The notes under the pieces: model-generated
Database searches by the model: none
The model's input: the letters and a program-made list of their open reading frames with translations, nothing else
Told to the model about the DNA's origin: nothing
Shown here: piece by piece, positions 1-8,319 of the stretch
Layout: each line of letters starts with the position of its first letter
How positions within the stretch are numbered: the first letter of the stretch is position 1
Program-made: the position numbers and the translations under genes
From: an uncultured Lysobacterales bacterium
Lineage (GTDB): Bacteria; Pseudomonadota; Gammaproteobacteria; Xanthomonadales; SZUA-36
Direction: 5' to 3'
Assembly: GCA_937927755.1 (NCBI GenBank)
Contig: CALBDB010000050.1
Location: forward strand, 1-39,923
DNA: 39,923 nucleotides

Positions 1-48
1 GTCTGCTAATGGTCAATAACGGAAGCTCAGAGACACAAGAGCCTCCCT

Positions 49-1584
49 TCAAGGCATGGAGTTCTCAATCCGGGAGAAGGGATCTCGGATACGCTCTTCA
101 GCATAGAGGTTATAGTTGTAAGCCATTTTGTACTGGTCGTGTCGCGTACCCTCTTTTAACGCCAAGTCAACGACCTGCTGATATCGTTCCACTGCTTCGT
201 CACGTTGTTCCAGCAAATCGAGCATGTGGCCCTGCCAGATTAATGCGGTTGCCAGGCCGGTATCGCTTCCATCCTTCCTGGAAACGCCTTCCAGGACCGT
301 AAATGCTTTCAGGGCCTCTTCATACCGATCAGCATCGTACAGGGCAAAACCGACGCGACGGAGTTCATTGAACCATGGCATCTGCTCGATCCAATCATAA
401 GTATATCGAAACACGATCTGTTCGCTGCCACTCTTGCCCGGACCTGCGTTCCGCACCACATAGCGGGGTGAGGACTGCCAAGCTGCACGCCACTCCTCAA
501 GATTCTGCCGGTATAGGGACAGGGCCTCCTTATCGACAGGCTTCAGTCCGGTTATGAAGGGTTTCAATTCCTCGAAGAAAAGGTCAGGGTTCTCGCTGTA
601 AATGGCATGTCCAGCCTTTTCAACCCTAACTACCTTCGCTTTGGGATGGTTCCTGGCCAAAATGACCGACTTGTTTTCACCCCAGGTCAGATCCCACTCC
701 CCTTCGAGAATCAGTGTTTGAAATGGGCTCCGCTCGAATGCACCAGCGAGGTTCACACGATCGGCGCTGCGGTTCATAACGCCATTGAAACCTCTGTCGT
801 TCACCCACTCGTATCTCGCAATCAGGGCGACCTCGTCGCGGGTGGGTTTGTAGAATTTCTGGCGTTTCCAGTCACCGTTGATGAAGTTGTTGAATATGAT
901 CTTTCTGATCAGCATTTCTCGCGGCCAGTCTTGCTCGTTGCCAAGCTCTATGATTTCCTGCTGAACCGATCGAATTCTTGAGGTCTCGGCGTCCGACAGG
1001 TAGTCCATTTGCCGTGACTCCCCCAGTTCGGCCCATAATCCTGTGTGCGCACCCAACAGTATGAGTCCAGCAACGTTTTCCGGATGCAGGGTGGCGTAAT
1101 ACTGTGCCAGGAACCCACCGTATGAATAGCCGAGCAACACCCATTGGTCGATTCCGAGTGCGGCTCGTATACTGTCTAGGTCGGCGACTGCCTGCTCGAC
1201 GCTATAACCGTCCTCCCCTGGAGTAAAGTCAGATAGACCCGTGCCTCGCTGGTCATAATAAATGATCCGTGCGTATTCTTTTGCACGCGAAAACCACGGG
1301 TGAAAGTAATGGTGGGTGCCGCCGGGGCCGCCATTGATCAAAATCAGCGGGATGCCCATACCCTCTTCCTCAACATACAACGATGCGTCCCCCACGTCGA
1401 TTTTTCGGACAATCAGGTCCAGCCCTGCCTCCAAACGTTCAACTTCGGGTACTTTGAGTATCTTTTCTTCAACATGTACGATTCTGTCGAGCACCGTTTC
1501 TCGCGCCATGGCGCTGTTACACATTAGCGTCAAAAATGTCAAAACAAGTATCCGAACCTTGTGGATTTCAACCTGTTTACTCAT
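49..1584 (-). CDS. Secreted alpha/beta hydrolase (proline iminopeptidase-like) with C-terminal TPR-like tail
   Basis: Predicted exported serine hydrolase of 511 residues. The N-terminus has a basic stretch and a hydrophobic segment ending near NSAMA (about residues 10-27), read as a signal peptide. The hydrolase domain covers roughly residues 55-345. It has the oxyanion-hole motif NGGPGG, the YYDQRGTG strand, the nucleophile elbow GYSYGG, an acid residue in LEGEWDLTWG and the histidine in KAGHAIYSENP, so the triad looks complete. This layout follows the proline iminopeptidase/S33 family, but the elbow is GYSYG rather than the usual GGSWG, so peptide substrates are not assured. Residues about 410-490 contain helical repeats resembling TPRs (YEEALKAFTVLEG, RDEAVERYQQVV), which ordinary iminopeptidases of about 310-330 residues lack. 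The gene stands alone; the stop codon lies 48 bp from the window edge. Confidence 0.85.
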   Translation of the reverse strand: MSKQVEIHKVRILVLTFLTLMCNSAMARETVLDRIVHVEEKILKVPEVERLEAGLDLIVRKIDVGDASLYVEEEGMGIPLILINGGPGGTHHYFHPWFSRAKEYARIIYYDQRGTGLSDFTPGEDGYSVEQAVADLDSIRAALGIDQWVLLGYSYGGFLAQYYATLHPENVAGLILLGAHTGLWAELGESRQMDYLSDAETSRIRSVQQEIIELGNEQDWPREMLIRKIIFNNFINGDWKRQKFYKPTRDEVALIARYEWVNDRGFNGVMNRSADRVNLAGAFERSPFQTLILEGEWDLTWGENKSVILARNHPKAKVVRVEKAGHAIYSENPDLFFEELKPFITGLKPVDKEALSLYRQNLEEWRAAWQSSPRYVVRNAGPGKSGSEQIVFRYTYDWIEQMPWFNELRRVGFALYDADRYEEALKAFTVLEGVSRKDGSDTGLATALIWQGHMLDLLEQRDEAVERYQQVVDLALKEGTRHDQYKMAYNYNLYAEERIRDPFSRIENSMP

Positions 1585-1845
1585 GAGTTTTGCCCTCTTG
1601 ATCGTTCATATAAATACAGCCAGATTGCCTGACCATGACTCTTTGGATGAATTCACCGTAACAGGGGTTTAAACAGTTCTCTCACATTGTGCAAGATTCG
1701 GGTAGCTACTCCTGGTCGGAAGCTATCATCGAAGTAGCTGAATATCTTGCTTGATGAACGGCAGGTCTTGACCGGAGAACTGACTTCTTCTTGACGCAAA
1801 TTTCAGGGATATAAACGACTGAAACCGCCACAAGTGGAACCTTGG

Positions 1846-2244
1846 CTACCAGTGATCCTTCGATGACCTGTATTCGTTATAAGATAATGTCAAGTAAATC
1901 GCTCCAAATCCCGCTCCCCCGAAGATAAGCCAATTGGAAATACTAGAGACAAACCCATAACTCGGGTTAGAAGAGAACCAAATATGTAAAGCCGCATGCA
2001 GCAACAAGAACCAACTCGCCGCGATTCGAGACAATCTGCGGGTTCGATCATTACTACTGGCGATTAGAGCGATAATTCCAGCGAAAAGTGGTATATGGAT
2101 AATCAGAAAAGCAGTCATTCCCATTGCTTCAGGCAAAGAGCGGAGGATGGGTATTAGTCTCCACTCATAACTCGTCATTGCATCAAGCTCATGCGTGAAG
2201 AGTGTGCCAAGCCCCAAATAAAAGACCACCTGTTTCGTCAGCAA
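1846..2244 (-). CDS. Small four-helix membrane protein, DUF6713-like
   Basis: Predicted inner-membrane protein of 132 residues with four hydrophobic segments (about 7-20, 40-62, 72-90 and 98-118). The N-terminal FTHELDAM motif followed by a YEWR segment matches my memory of the DUF6713 family; the function of that family is not known. The start is a TTG, supported by a GGGGG run 7 bases upstream; an internal GTG (codon 6) is the alternative. It sits downstream of the mtrC terminator and is transcribed in the same direction, but a 300 bp gap with hairpins separates them, so it is probably an independent gene. A palindromic element at 2296-2357 lies just upstream and may regulate it. Confidence 0.65.
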   Translation of the reverse strand: MLTKQVVFYLGLGTLFTHELDAMTSYEWRLIPILRSLPEAMGMTAFLIIHIPLFAGIIALIASSNDRTRRLSRIAASWFLLLHAALHIWFSSNPSYGFVSSISNWLIFGGAGFGAIYLTLSYNEYRSSKDHW

Positions 2245-2295
2245 GAGTTTACCCCCAAGGCGGTGTGTTGCACATAGTTTGTGAATATCCGTTAT

Positions 2296-2357
2296 TGGCC
2301 GCTTCCATGACCTGCCCGCATTAACTGGTCCAGTTGTTAAGTTAGTCTAAGCGGCCA
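2296..2357. repeat. Nested palindrome upstream of the DUF6713-like gene
   Basis: GGCCGCTT at 2297-2304 is repeated inverted as AAGCGGCC at 2349-2356. Between them lies a second near-perfect palindrome, AACTGGTCCAGTT, at 2323-2335. The whole could form a cruciform or hold an operator. It is 50-110 bp upstream of the TTG start at 2244. No function is assigned. Confidence 0.5.
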
Positions 2358-2444
2358 TTTGGCCAGGGCCACGCGCTAGTTGATCTTGAACTTGAGCTGG
2401 TACCGTAGAAAGGTCACACAACTGGCTTGAAGCTCAATCTGAAT

Positions 2445-2470
2445 TTCCTCCCGTCGTGTGGCGGGAGGAA
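2445..2470. repeat. 9-bp hairpin beyond the mtr terminator
   Basis: TTCCTCCCG (2445-2453) and CGGGAGGAA (2462-2470) form a perfect inverted repeat with an 8-base loop. It lies immediately beyond the intrinsic terminator of the mtr operon and could act as a back-up structure or 3' end stabiliser. No T-run follows it on either strand. Confidence 0.5.
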
Positions 2471-2473
2471 TGG

Positions 2474-2513
2474 CACAAAAAATGTGCAGGGTGCTAAAAC
2501 ACCCTGCACATTT
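2474..2513 (-). terminator. Intrinsic terminator of the mtrABC operon
   Basis: On the minus strand a perfect 14-bp stem (arms 2500-2513 and 2480-2493, AAATGTGCAGGGTG and its complement) with a 6-base loop is followed by a run of six T (2477-2482 on the complement). It begins about 30 bases after the mtrC stop codon. This is a textbook Rho-independent terminator and marks mtrC as the last gene of the operon. Confidence 0.9.
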
Positions 2514-2542
2514 GAGGGTTCAAAACCTGCTTTATTACAGGT

Positions 2543-4906
2543 TTACCGCGCGTGAACCTTATCAACTGACGCACTCTTACCTTCACCATGGCAGGTCGCG
2601 CAGGCCTCACCAAAGAACGAAGTGTTTGAGTAAGCATGTGCTGCTGCTGAATCGCTATCATGACAACTCAGGCAGGCTGATGAGTTCGGCTCAACCGGAT
2701 CCCACCAGAAGTTTGGTGTGATTTGCGGCAGCAGACCATCGGGTGTTGGCAATTGCTGGCTGTCATTAACGTGACATGCTTCGCAATTTCGCAGATCGCC
2801 GGGATACTCAACGTGGCTAAAGTCGTAGGTGCCCCTTGAGCGAATAACGACGTAGCCATTTTCCAGGTCTTCGCCACGGTGAATCTTGTGGATCATCCAC
2901 CTCTGGTTGACGGATTCCGGCACTTCGGCGATGTCGATGAGGTCTGGCCTGTGGCAGGTGACACAATATTGTGCTTGAGTCCTGTTGCCGCCGTGCAAAC
3001 TCATGTTCACGTGACAGCTTTCACATTTTTCGTTGTCAACGATAGTGCGTCGAGGCATTGGGCTCTCATCGGTAACGGCAAATGCCATCAACGGGTTTTG
3101 CGCATAATCGCGCTCGCCTTCGATCACACCTCCATAGTCAACGTCGACATCGACACGGCCTTCCATACTGACGGTATATGAGCCCATCGCGTCCGCCGGT
3201 AACGGGGTGGTAAAGGTGTAATCCCAGTTATCGCCATTTGCAACCGCCGAAGAACCTACGGTTTCAGAAACATAGAACTCAAAATCGTCATTTGGACCAT
3301 TGAGAACCAACCGCACACGATTCATATCGGCCGGGTCGTAAAACCCGTTCTTGCCGCCGACAGAGAAAGTCACTGTCGGGTAATCACCTGCGTTGGTGTT
3401 CTTGATATCCAGGAATTTAAACACCACACCTTGTAATTGCGCAGATTTGTAAAGCACGGTGTGTGCACCACGGATAGACCAGTCAAACTCCGCACCATTA
3501 TAGAATAAGCCTTCGGGCGTGGATAAACCTGTCCCCAGGCTATTCAAATTGGCTTCGCCGGGCTGTTTGCCCTTTGATGAAGTCTCTACCTGATTCGCTT
3601 CGGCAAAGCTTTGGGTCGTATTGGTGCTTTGAACCAGCGGGCTGACCGTATAGGGTTCATGACAACCTCCACAACGGGTGTCATCTGGCTGGACAAGGTT
3701 GTAAACGGAATGTCCTTCTCCCGTGTCGAAGTTGACGCCTGTGTGACAGGAGCCACAAACTGCACGTGAAGGGTGATCAAGCCAGTTGGTATGCTGAACA
3801 CCTGGCTCACCCCTGAAGCTACCGGGCGCATTACCGACGCAACCCAGGGTCGTGGCATTAACCGGCACAGTCAGTAACAGTTCCATTGTCTCGCTGTCGT
3901 AAAGGTCAAACAACGCCCCATCACCGACCCATTTACCAGTTGATGCCGAACCGGATGGGCCACCCGTGGCGAATAATGTACCTTCCGCGTCCCAGCTTGA
4001 GCGATAGTGAACCTCAACACTTGCCGTATGTTCCCAGGTCAGGGTTGTCTCACCTACGCCGGAACTGTCACATACCAACGCAGCCGCCGGAGTGGCAACC
4101 AGTGGGAAGTTCTCGGTTGGCGTTCCACCCGTATGGCAGACTTCACAATCGTTAATTTCCGGTGGGTATCCTTCTTCCAGTTCGTTGTGTACGCGGTGGA
4201 TCATGACATCCAGGCTGTGACTCACGCCTTCTTCATCAACCAGATCCGGGTTGTGGCATTGTGAGCAGGCAGTAACCTCTTGCCACCGGCTGCCGTGCAA
4301 GGCCAGCGGGTCATGACAACGGTTACATGTATCAGTGGTGACCACGTCTCTTGGCACCGGATCACTCAGACCCGATGGAACCCAGTCATAGACGGCGTTA
4401 TCGGCATAACGGTCCAGGTAATATTCACGCAGGTCGCGGCGTCCACCCAATACCAGCGTATGCGTGGTATCCGGGTTGGCAGAAAGAGCCATGTCAAATT
4501 TGTATTTGTAAACGCCGAGTTCGATAGTGGTCAGCGTTCCGTCACGACTATTACGCTCGTAGGCTAGCCTGGCCTTTTGCTCCTCTTCCATTGGGATGTT
4601 GGCCAGTGTGTACCGCATATCCACTACACCGGGGCTTGTTACACCATAATGATCCAGCGGTTGACCACCGGAATCCTTGATGGAATAGGTCACTTCAAGC
4701 TGTGAGTCCGCGGGGACTACAACGTCAAGAATTTCGATTTCCAGACCTGGTCTGAGAAATACGACGTCGCTTTCGGTCAGGTAGTATTCCTTGTCATTGG
4801 TTGTGTATAGACCGGTGTCAATGGTTTCTGATTTGGCAGGCAAGTAATTTGCACCACATAAAAGTATCAAGCCGATAATCAGTGGCTGTACCAATTTCAT
4901 CTTCAT
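2543..4906 (-). CDS. mtrC: OmcA/MtrC-family outer-membrane decaheme c-type cytochrome
   Basis: Predicted terminal reductase of an extracellular electron transfer conduit: it would take electrons from MtrA through the MtrB barrel and pass them to minerals, shuttles or electrodes. The protein of 787 residues has exactly ten CXXCH heme motifs in two groups of five (cysteines near 194, 214, 254, 384, 412 and 628, 648, 708, 745, 769), each preceded by a beta-rich domain, as in the OmcA/MtrC family. The start was chosen at 4906 because GGAGG lies 8 bases upstream; an in-frame ATG at 4930 has no such site. The signal peptide ends around LILLCGANYLPAKS; the cysteine is preceded by Leu rather than Gly/Ala/Ser, a poor lipobox. 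An extra domain of about 85 residues sits between hemes 3 and 4. The gene is last in the operon, 59 bp after mtrB, and is followed by a terminator. Confidence 0.9.
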   Translation of the reverse strand: MKMKLVQPLIIGLILLCGANYLPAKSETIDTGLYTTNDKEYYLTESDVVFLRPGLEIEILDVVVPADSQLEVTYSIKDSGGQPLDHYGVTSPGVVDMRYTLANIPMEEEQKARLAYERNSRDGTLTTIELGVYKYKFDMALSANPDTTHTLVLGGRRDLREYYLDRYADNAVYDWVPSGLSDPVPRDVVTTDTCNRCHDPLALHGSRWQEVTACSQCHNPDLVDEEGVSHSLDVMIHRVHNELEEGYPPEINDCEVCHTGGTPTENFPLVATPAAALVCDSSGVGETTLTWEHTASVEVHYRSSWDAEGTLFATGGPSGSASTGKWVGDGALFDLYDSETMELLLTVPVNATTLGCVGNAPGSFRGEPGVQHTNWLDHPSRAVCGSCHTGVNFDTGEGHSVYNLVQPDDTRCGGCHEPYTVSPLVQSTNTTQSFAEANQVETSSKGKQPGEANLNSLGTGLSTPEGLFYNGAEFDWSIRGAHTVLYKSAQLQGVVFKFLDIKNTNAGDYPTVTFSVGGKNGFYDPADMNRVRLVLNGPNDDFEFYVSETVGSSAVANGDNWDYTFTTPLPADAMGSYTVSMEGRVDVDVDYGGVIEGERDYAQNPLMAFAVTDESPMPRRTIVDNEKCESCHVNMSLHGGNRTQAQYCVTCHRPDLIDIAEVPESVNQRWMIHKIHRGEDLENGYVVIRSRGTYDFSHVEYPGDLRNCEACHVNDSQQLPTPDGLLPQITPNFWWDPVEPNSSACLSCHDSDSAAAHAYSNTSFFGEACATCHGEGKSASVDKVHAR

Positions 4907-4965
4907 AATGATGTCCTCCGTTAATTTCACAATCCATCTATTGGAAGTCGTTTTTTCCAGGCCTC

Positions 4966-7074
4966 TCAGAATCGGTAACTCGCCTGCACACGGAAATACC
5001 AGACTTCGTATTCAGGGCTCTCGTCACCCATCGTCAGTACCGAACTGATGCCATCCACACCCAGCCCGTCAATGATCCAGTCCCGGCTATCGTATTTTTC
5101 ATATTCGGCGTAAAGCTTGTAACCCCAGTGCTCGTTGATCTCATGATCGTAATGCACCCTGGCATTCGTCAGATCGGTCCGTAGCGGGCTGAATGGCTCT
5201 TCTTCATTGCTTGTCTGAACCGAGATATCGCCTTTTGAATCAGCGGATATATAGTCAAAGCCGACACTCGATTTCTCATTTATCCTGGCAGATAAACCCA
5301 GCCCCAAAGTGGTGATGCGATCACGGGTCTTGCCGAGCCATGAATTTGCCATGGTGCTGGGCGTGTTAATCAGTTCGGCGTCAATATCGTCCTGGGTCCA
5401 GAAGGCGTACAGGTTGACTTTCTTACCCGCCGCATAATTCAGGTTGACCGAGTAGCTTTGGTCGTTGCTTTCCTGCAATCCGACCTCTGATTTTGTGTAT
5501 TCAGACTCGGCATTGAAAAAACTGAGGTTAATACCGAAATCTTCCGAGGGTGCGAAGTCCAGATCGATTTGCGCCCGCTCACGGTCGCGGTCAGCCTGGT
5601 TGTATTTACGCATCAGTGGATGGTCGGGCAGACTGCCATCATTTGCCTGGTCGTAATCTGAAACATCACGGTTCGAGCTATCCAGTTTGAAACGTACCTG
5701 GGTGCTGGCGACCGGGTTCACCTTGACTTCACCCCACAGCGTGGTTTCCTCGGAACGCTCGACCGCCTGCAAGGTACGGTCCATATTATTTTGTACCGCG
5801 CCACCACTGAGCCGTATCACACGGTGTGCCCGGTAGCGTAAATCCGCCGAGTACTGTTCCCGCTCATAACTGTAGGGACGGTTGTATCGATTAACAGTGG
5901 GAAACAGGTCGGTGCTTACCTGTGTGTAGATGTCCACAGGTGTCTTGTTGTCCCTCTCATCGAGCTTGGCCCGGGCGGTAAAACTGAACCCGTGGTTTAA
6001 ACGTGCGAAAAGTTTACCGGACAGATTATATGTGCTGGTATCCAGCTTGCCGTCGAGGGATGAACGCGGCAGTGGCAGATCGCTGTAACGCGGGTTAATG
6101 GTGTATGGAAGAAAAGTATCATCCTGGGTCAACCGGCCCGTGGCAGCCTGGCCGGATAGATGAATACGCGGCGTTACCGCAAAAGCACCGGACAGATTGA
6201 ACTTATAAAACTCGTTATCGGGTTCCATCGCCGCCCTGAATGCCTGGTGTTCAGGCATTGATGCAAACGGGTTTGCCCAGGTCATGGAGGTCTTGCCATT
6301 GTCAAAGTACGAACCGACGAAACCAAGCTGGACCTGTCCGCGTTTGCCCGACCACGCCAGGCTCATGTCAAGCTGGTTGGTGGTGTAATCAATCGCTGCG
6401 GGAAGGATAGTGGAGTTATTGAAATACAGCCCCGCTCCGAGCGCGCGCGTGCCATCCTTCTTTTGTTGTTGGAAATCGGCTTTGAAGGACCAGTTGCGGG
6501 CAAATTTTACCGTTCCCCCGGCATCCAGTATTTTGCGCCGGGTCTTCAGGAAGGCCGCCGACAGGCTGCTTTCCAGCGCAGTCATTCCACGGGTGTTAGA
6601 TGAATATACCCAGTCCGGGGGCAGGGTCAGATTATCGCTGCCCACACCCAGGAAAGGTGTTTGTGTTCCGTAACCACGGTACTGGGGTATTTCCTGCCAG
6701 CCAAATCGCAGTTCATAACGATCCTGGTTGCCACCGCGCATCGTGAGTTGGCGGCTATCGTATCCGAGGTCACGTGCGTACAGGTCAAAATACCTGCCTT
6801 GCAGGTTTCTGTAATGAACGTCGCCGTCCAGGGCAGCGTAAAAGCCTTCTTCTTCCAGGCCGCGGTAATCCCCAAAACGCAGGGAGTCATCACTGACATA
6901 ACCGAGGCCAAAGTCGAGGATGCCACGCCAACCGGTATAGCCGACACACTGCGCGCAAGAGTAAATAGCGGGGTCCGTGTCCTGTGCCTGCACAATCGGC
7001 CCATGTGCGCTCAACAGCAGGGCTGGCAAAAGGGCGGAGATACTGAGACCGAAATTGCGGTTTTGTGTTTTCAT
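4966..7074 (-). CDS. mtrB: MtrB/PioB-family outer-membrane beta-barrel of a decaheme conduit
   Basis: Predicted porin-like sheath that holds the periplasmic decaheme cytochrome MtrA inside the outer membrane and docks MtrC outside. The mature protein is rich in alternating aromatic/polar strands to the last residue, and it ends in Tyr-Arg-Phe, a typical barrel-assembly C-terminal signature. The N-terminal CAQC pair (residues 40 and 43) matches the CXXC motif of MtrB proteins. Length (702 residues) fits the family (about 690-720). The start at 7074 gives a clean signal peptide and has AGGA a few bases upstream. A GTG at 7104 would overlap the mtrA stop by one base but adds ten residues in front of the signal peptide. 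It lies between mtrA (29 bp gap) and mtrC (59 bp gap), so the three genes should be cotranscribed. Confidence 0.9.
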   Translation of the reverse strand: MKTQNRNFGLSISALLPALLLSAHGPIVQAQDTDPAIYSCAQCVGYTGWRGILDFGLGYVSDDSLRFGDYRGLEEEGFYAALDGDVHYRNLQGRYFDLYARDLGYDSRQLTMRGGNQDRYELRFGWQEIPQYRGYGTQTPFLGVGSDNLTLPPDWVYSSNTRGMTALESSLSAAFLKTRRKILDAGGTVKFARNWSFKADFQQQKKDGTRALGAGLYFNNSTILPAAIDYTTNQLDMSLAWSGKRGQVQLGFVGSYFDNGKTSMTWANPFASMPEHQAFRAAMEPDNEFYKFNLSGAFAVTPRIHLSGQAATGRLTQDDTFLPYTINPRYSDLPLPRSSLDGKLDTSTYNLSGKLFARLNHGFSFTARAKLDERDNKTPVDIYTQVSTDLFPTVNRYNRPYSYEREQYSADLRYRAHRVIRLSGGAVQNNMDRTLQAVERSEETTLWGEVKVNPVASTQVRFKLDSSNRDVSDYDQANDGSLPDHPLMRKYNQADRDRERAQIDLDFAPSEDFGINLSFFNAESEYTKSEVGLQESNDQSYSVNLNYAAGKKVNLYAFWTQDDIDAELINTPSTMANSWLGKTRDRITTLGLGLSARINEKSSVGFDYISADSKGDISVQTSNEEEPFSPLRTDLTNARVHYDHEINEHWGYKLYAEYEKYDSRDWIIDGLGVDGISSVLTMGDESPEYEVWYFRVQASYRF

Positions 7075-7103
7075 CGTTCCTGATACCTGTTTTTCAACAA
7101 CCA

Positions 7104-8072
7104 CTAGCGTGTCAATGACACGCCGGAAGGATGGTTGGAGCCATGAACCTGTGCATGACAGTTGCTACATGACCTGCCCAGCATGAATCGCTGCTGGAAG
7201 CTGTCTTCTGCCAAATCAGTGGTGTAACCCGTGCTGGCGTGCCCGCCGGGTGCATGGCATTGCTGGCATAACAACGGTGAGCGTTGATTCAGCAATGCTC
7301 CATGGTTGCTGCCATGTGCGTTGTGGCAAAGGGTGCAGTCTTCGGAGACCGGTGCGTGTTCCCACAAAAACGGGCCGCGCTTCTCGGCGTGGCAGCTGTA
7401 GCAGGTGTCATTGACATTGGAGTTAACCAGCAGGAAATCGTTATTTCCATTGTGGGGGTTATGGCAATCGGTACAGGTCATTTCACCAAAACGCAGCGGG
7501 TGAGAACTGGCGCGGAAGGTCTCAGAACGGGTGCGCGGATGGCATGAAAAACACTTTTCCTGCTGGGCCAGTTTATCCAGTGCCGGGTCCCGTGGGGCAT
7601 GCACCTCGTGACAGCTTGCACAGGCCACTTCTTCTTCCTCGTGTGTGCTGCCGGGCCAATGCATCATGGTGCTATCGTCATGACAGGCCATGCAGATTTC
7701 ATTCTGCGCGGCCACCGGGGTTTTGTTGTTGAAGGTGATGCCGGGTAAAGGGCGCGATCCATCTTCCTGCCTGGAACGGTGAGAATTGCTCGGACCGTGA
7801 CAGGTTTCACAATCGTGGCGGCCATCAGCAAAGGGTGAATTCTCCGAGTCACTGATGCCCATCGGGGTCAGGAATATTTCGTGCGCCGCCTCTTCCCTGC
7901 CTTCCCTGTGGCAGGCCATGCATTGGTTGGCGCCCTTTGAGTATTCGGCCTGCACCATGGCACCTTCAGGCTCGTCTGCGAAGACGGCTCCAACCATGGT
8001 TAAAAAGGATATCGAGAAAAGCAAGATAGCCGTATGCCGCAACTGACCACGCGGGCTGTTCCCATCTACCAT
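7104..8072 (-). CDS. mtrA: MtrA/DmsE-family periplasmic decaheme c-type cytochrome
   Basis: Predicted electron wire across the outer membrane, inserted in MtrB. The 322-residue protein carries ten CXXCH motifs (cysteines near 51, 88, 127, 151, 174, 200, 224, 246, 269 and 302) spread evenly, the MtrA/DmsE/PioA pattern. Length matches MtrA (about 330). A signal peptide with a hydrophobic core at about 14-30 ends near VFADE. The ATG at 8072 has GGGGAG about 7 bases upstream. It is the first gene of the operon mtrA-mtrB-mtrC. The 5' region holds a long inverted repeat (8095-8158) and, 248 bases upstream, a perfect FNR-type palindrome. No inner-membrane quinol dehydrogenase (CymA-like) or cytochrome maturation gene is present in the window, so the electron source must be encoded elsewhere. 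Confidence 0.92.
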   Translation of the reverse strand: MVDGNSPRGQLRHTAILLFSISFLTMVGAVFADEPEGAMVQAEYSKGANQCMACHREGREEAAHEIFLTPMGISDSENSPFADGRHDCETCHGPSNSHRSRQEDGSRPLPGITFNNKTPVAAQNEICMACHDDSTMMHWPGSTHEEEEVACASCHEVHAPRDPALDKLAQQEKCFSCHPRTRSETFRASSHPLRFGEMTCTDCHNPHNGNNDFLLVNSNVNDTCYSCHAEKRGPFLWEHAPVSEDCTLCHNAHGSNHGALLNQRSPLLCQQCHAPGGHASTGYTTDLAEDSFQQRFMLGRSCSNCHAQVHGSNHPSGVSLTR

Positions 8073-8094
8073 TACAACTCCCCTTGAACATTAT

Positions 8095-8158
8095 TAAAGC
8101 AACACTAGAAATACGCCCACTAACCTGGAAGACGGGGCGTTTTTGTTATTTTTAGTGC
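8095..8158. promoter_or_regulatory. Long imperfect inverted repeat in the mtrA leader; possible terminator facing the plus strand
   Basis: ACGCCC near 8113-8118 pairs with GGGGCGT near 8136-8142, and flanking AACACTA and TAGTGCT extend the stem with internal bulges. On the plus strand the stem is followed by GTTTTTGTTATTTTT, like a terminator. On the minus strand it would fold in the leader RNA of mtrA, about 25-85 bases before the ATG. Either a block to antisense transcription or a leader control element is possible; the sequence alone cannot decide. Confidence 0.45.
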
Positions 8159-8319
8159 TCTGTGCGTTCCAAAGCATAATGGTCTGGATAGACTTCATGG
8201 ATACTGGCTTCATCAAGACTTAATCAGCAACAGAATCCAGTGAATATACCCATTCTACTCCCAAAAAAATCCGTTGGCACATATTCTCGATCTTAGAAAC
8301 AAGTCAAACTCATATCTAA

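Noticed and set aside
7075-7104. GTG start for mtrB overlapping the mtrA stop codon
   Set aside because: The ATG at 7074 has a ribosome site and begins the signal peptide directly. The overlap start would add ten polar residues.
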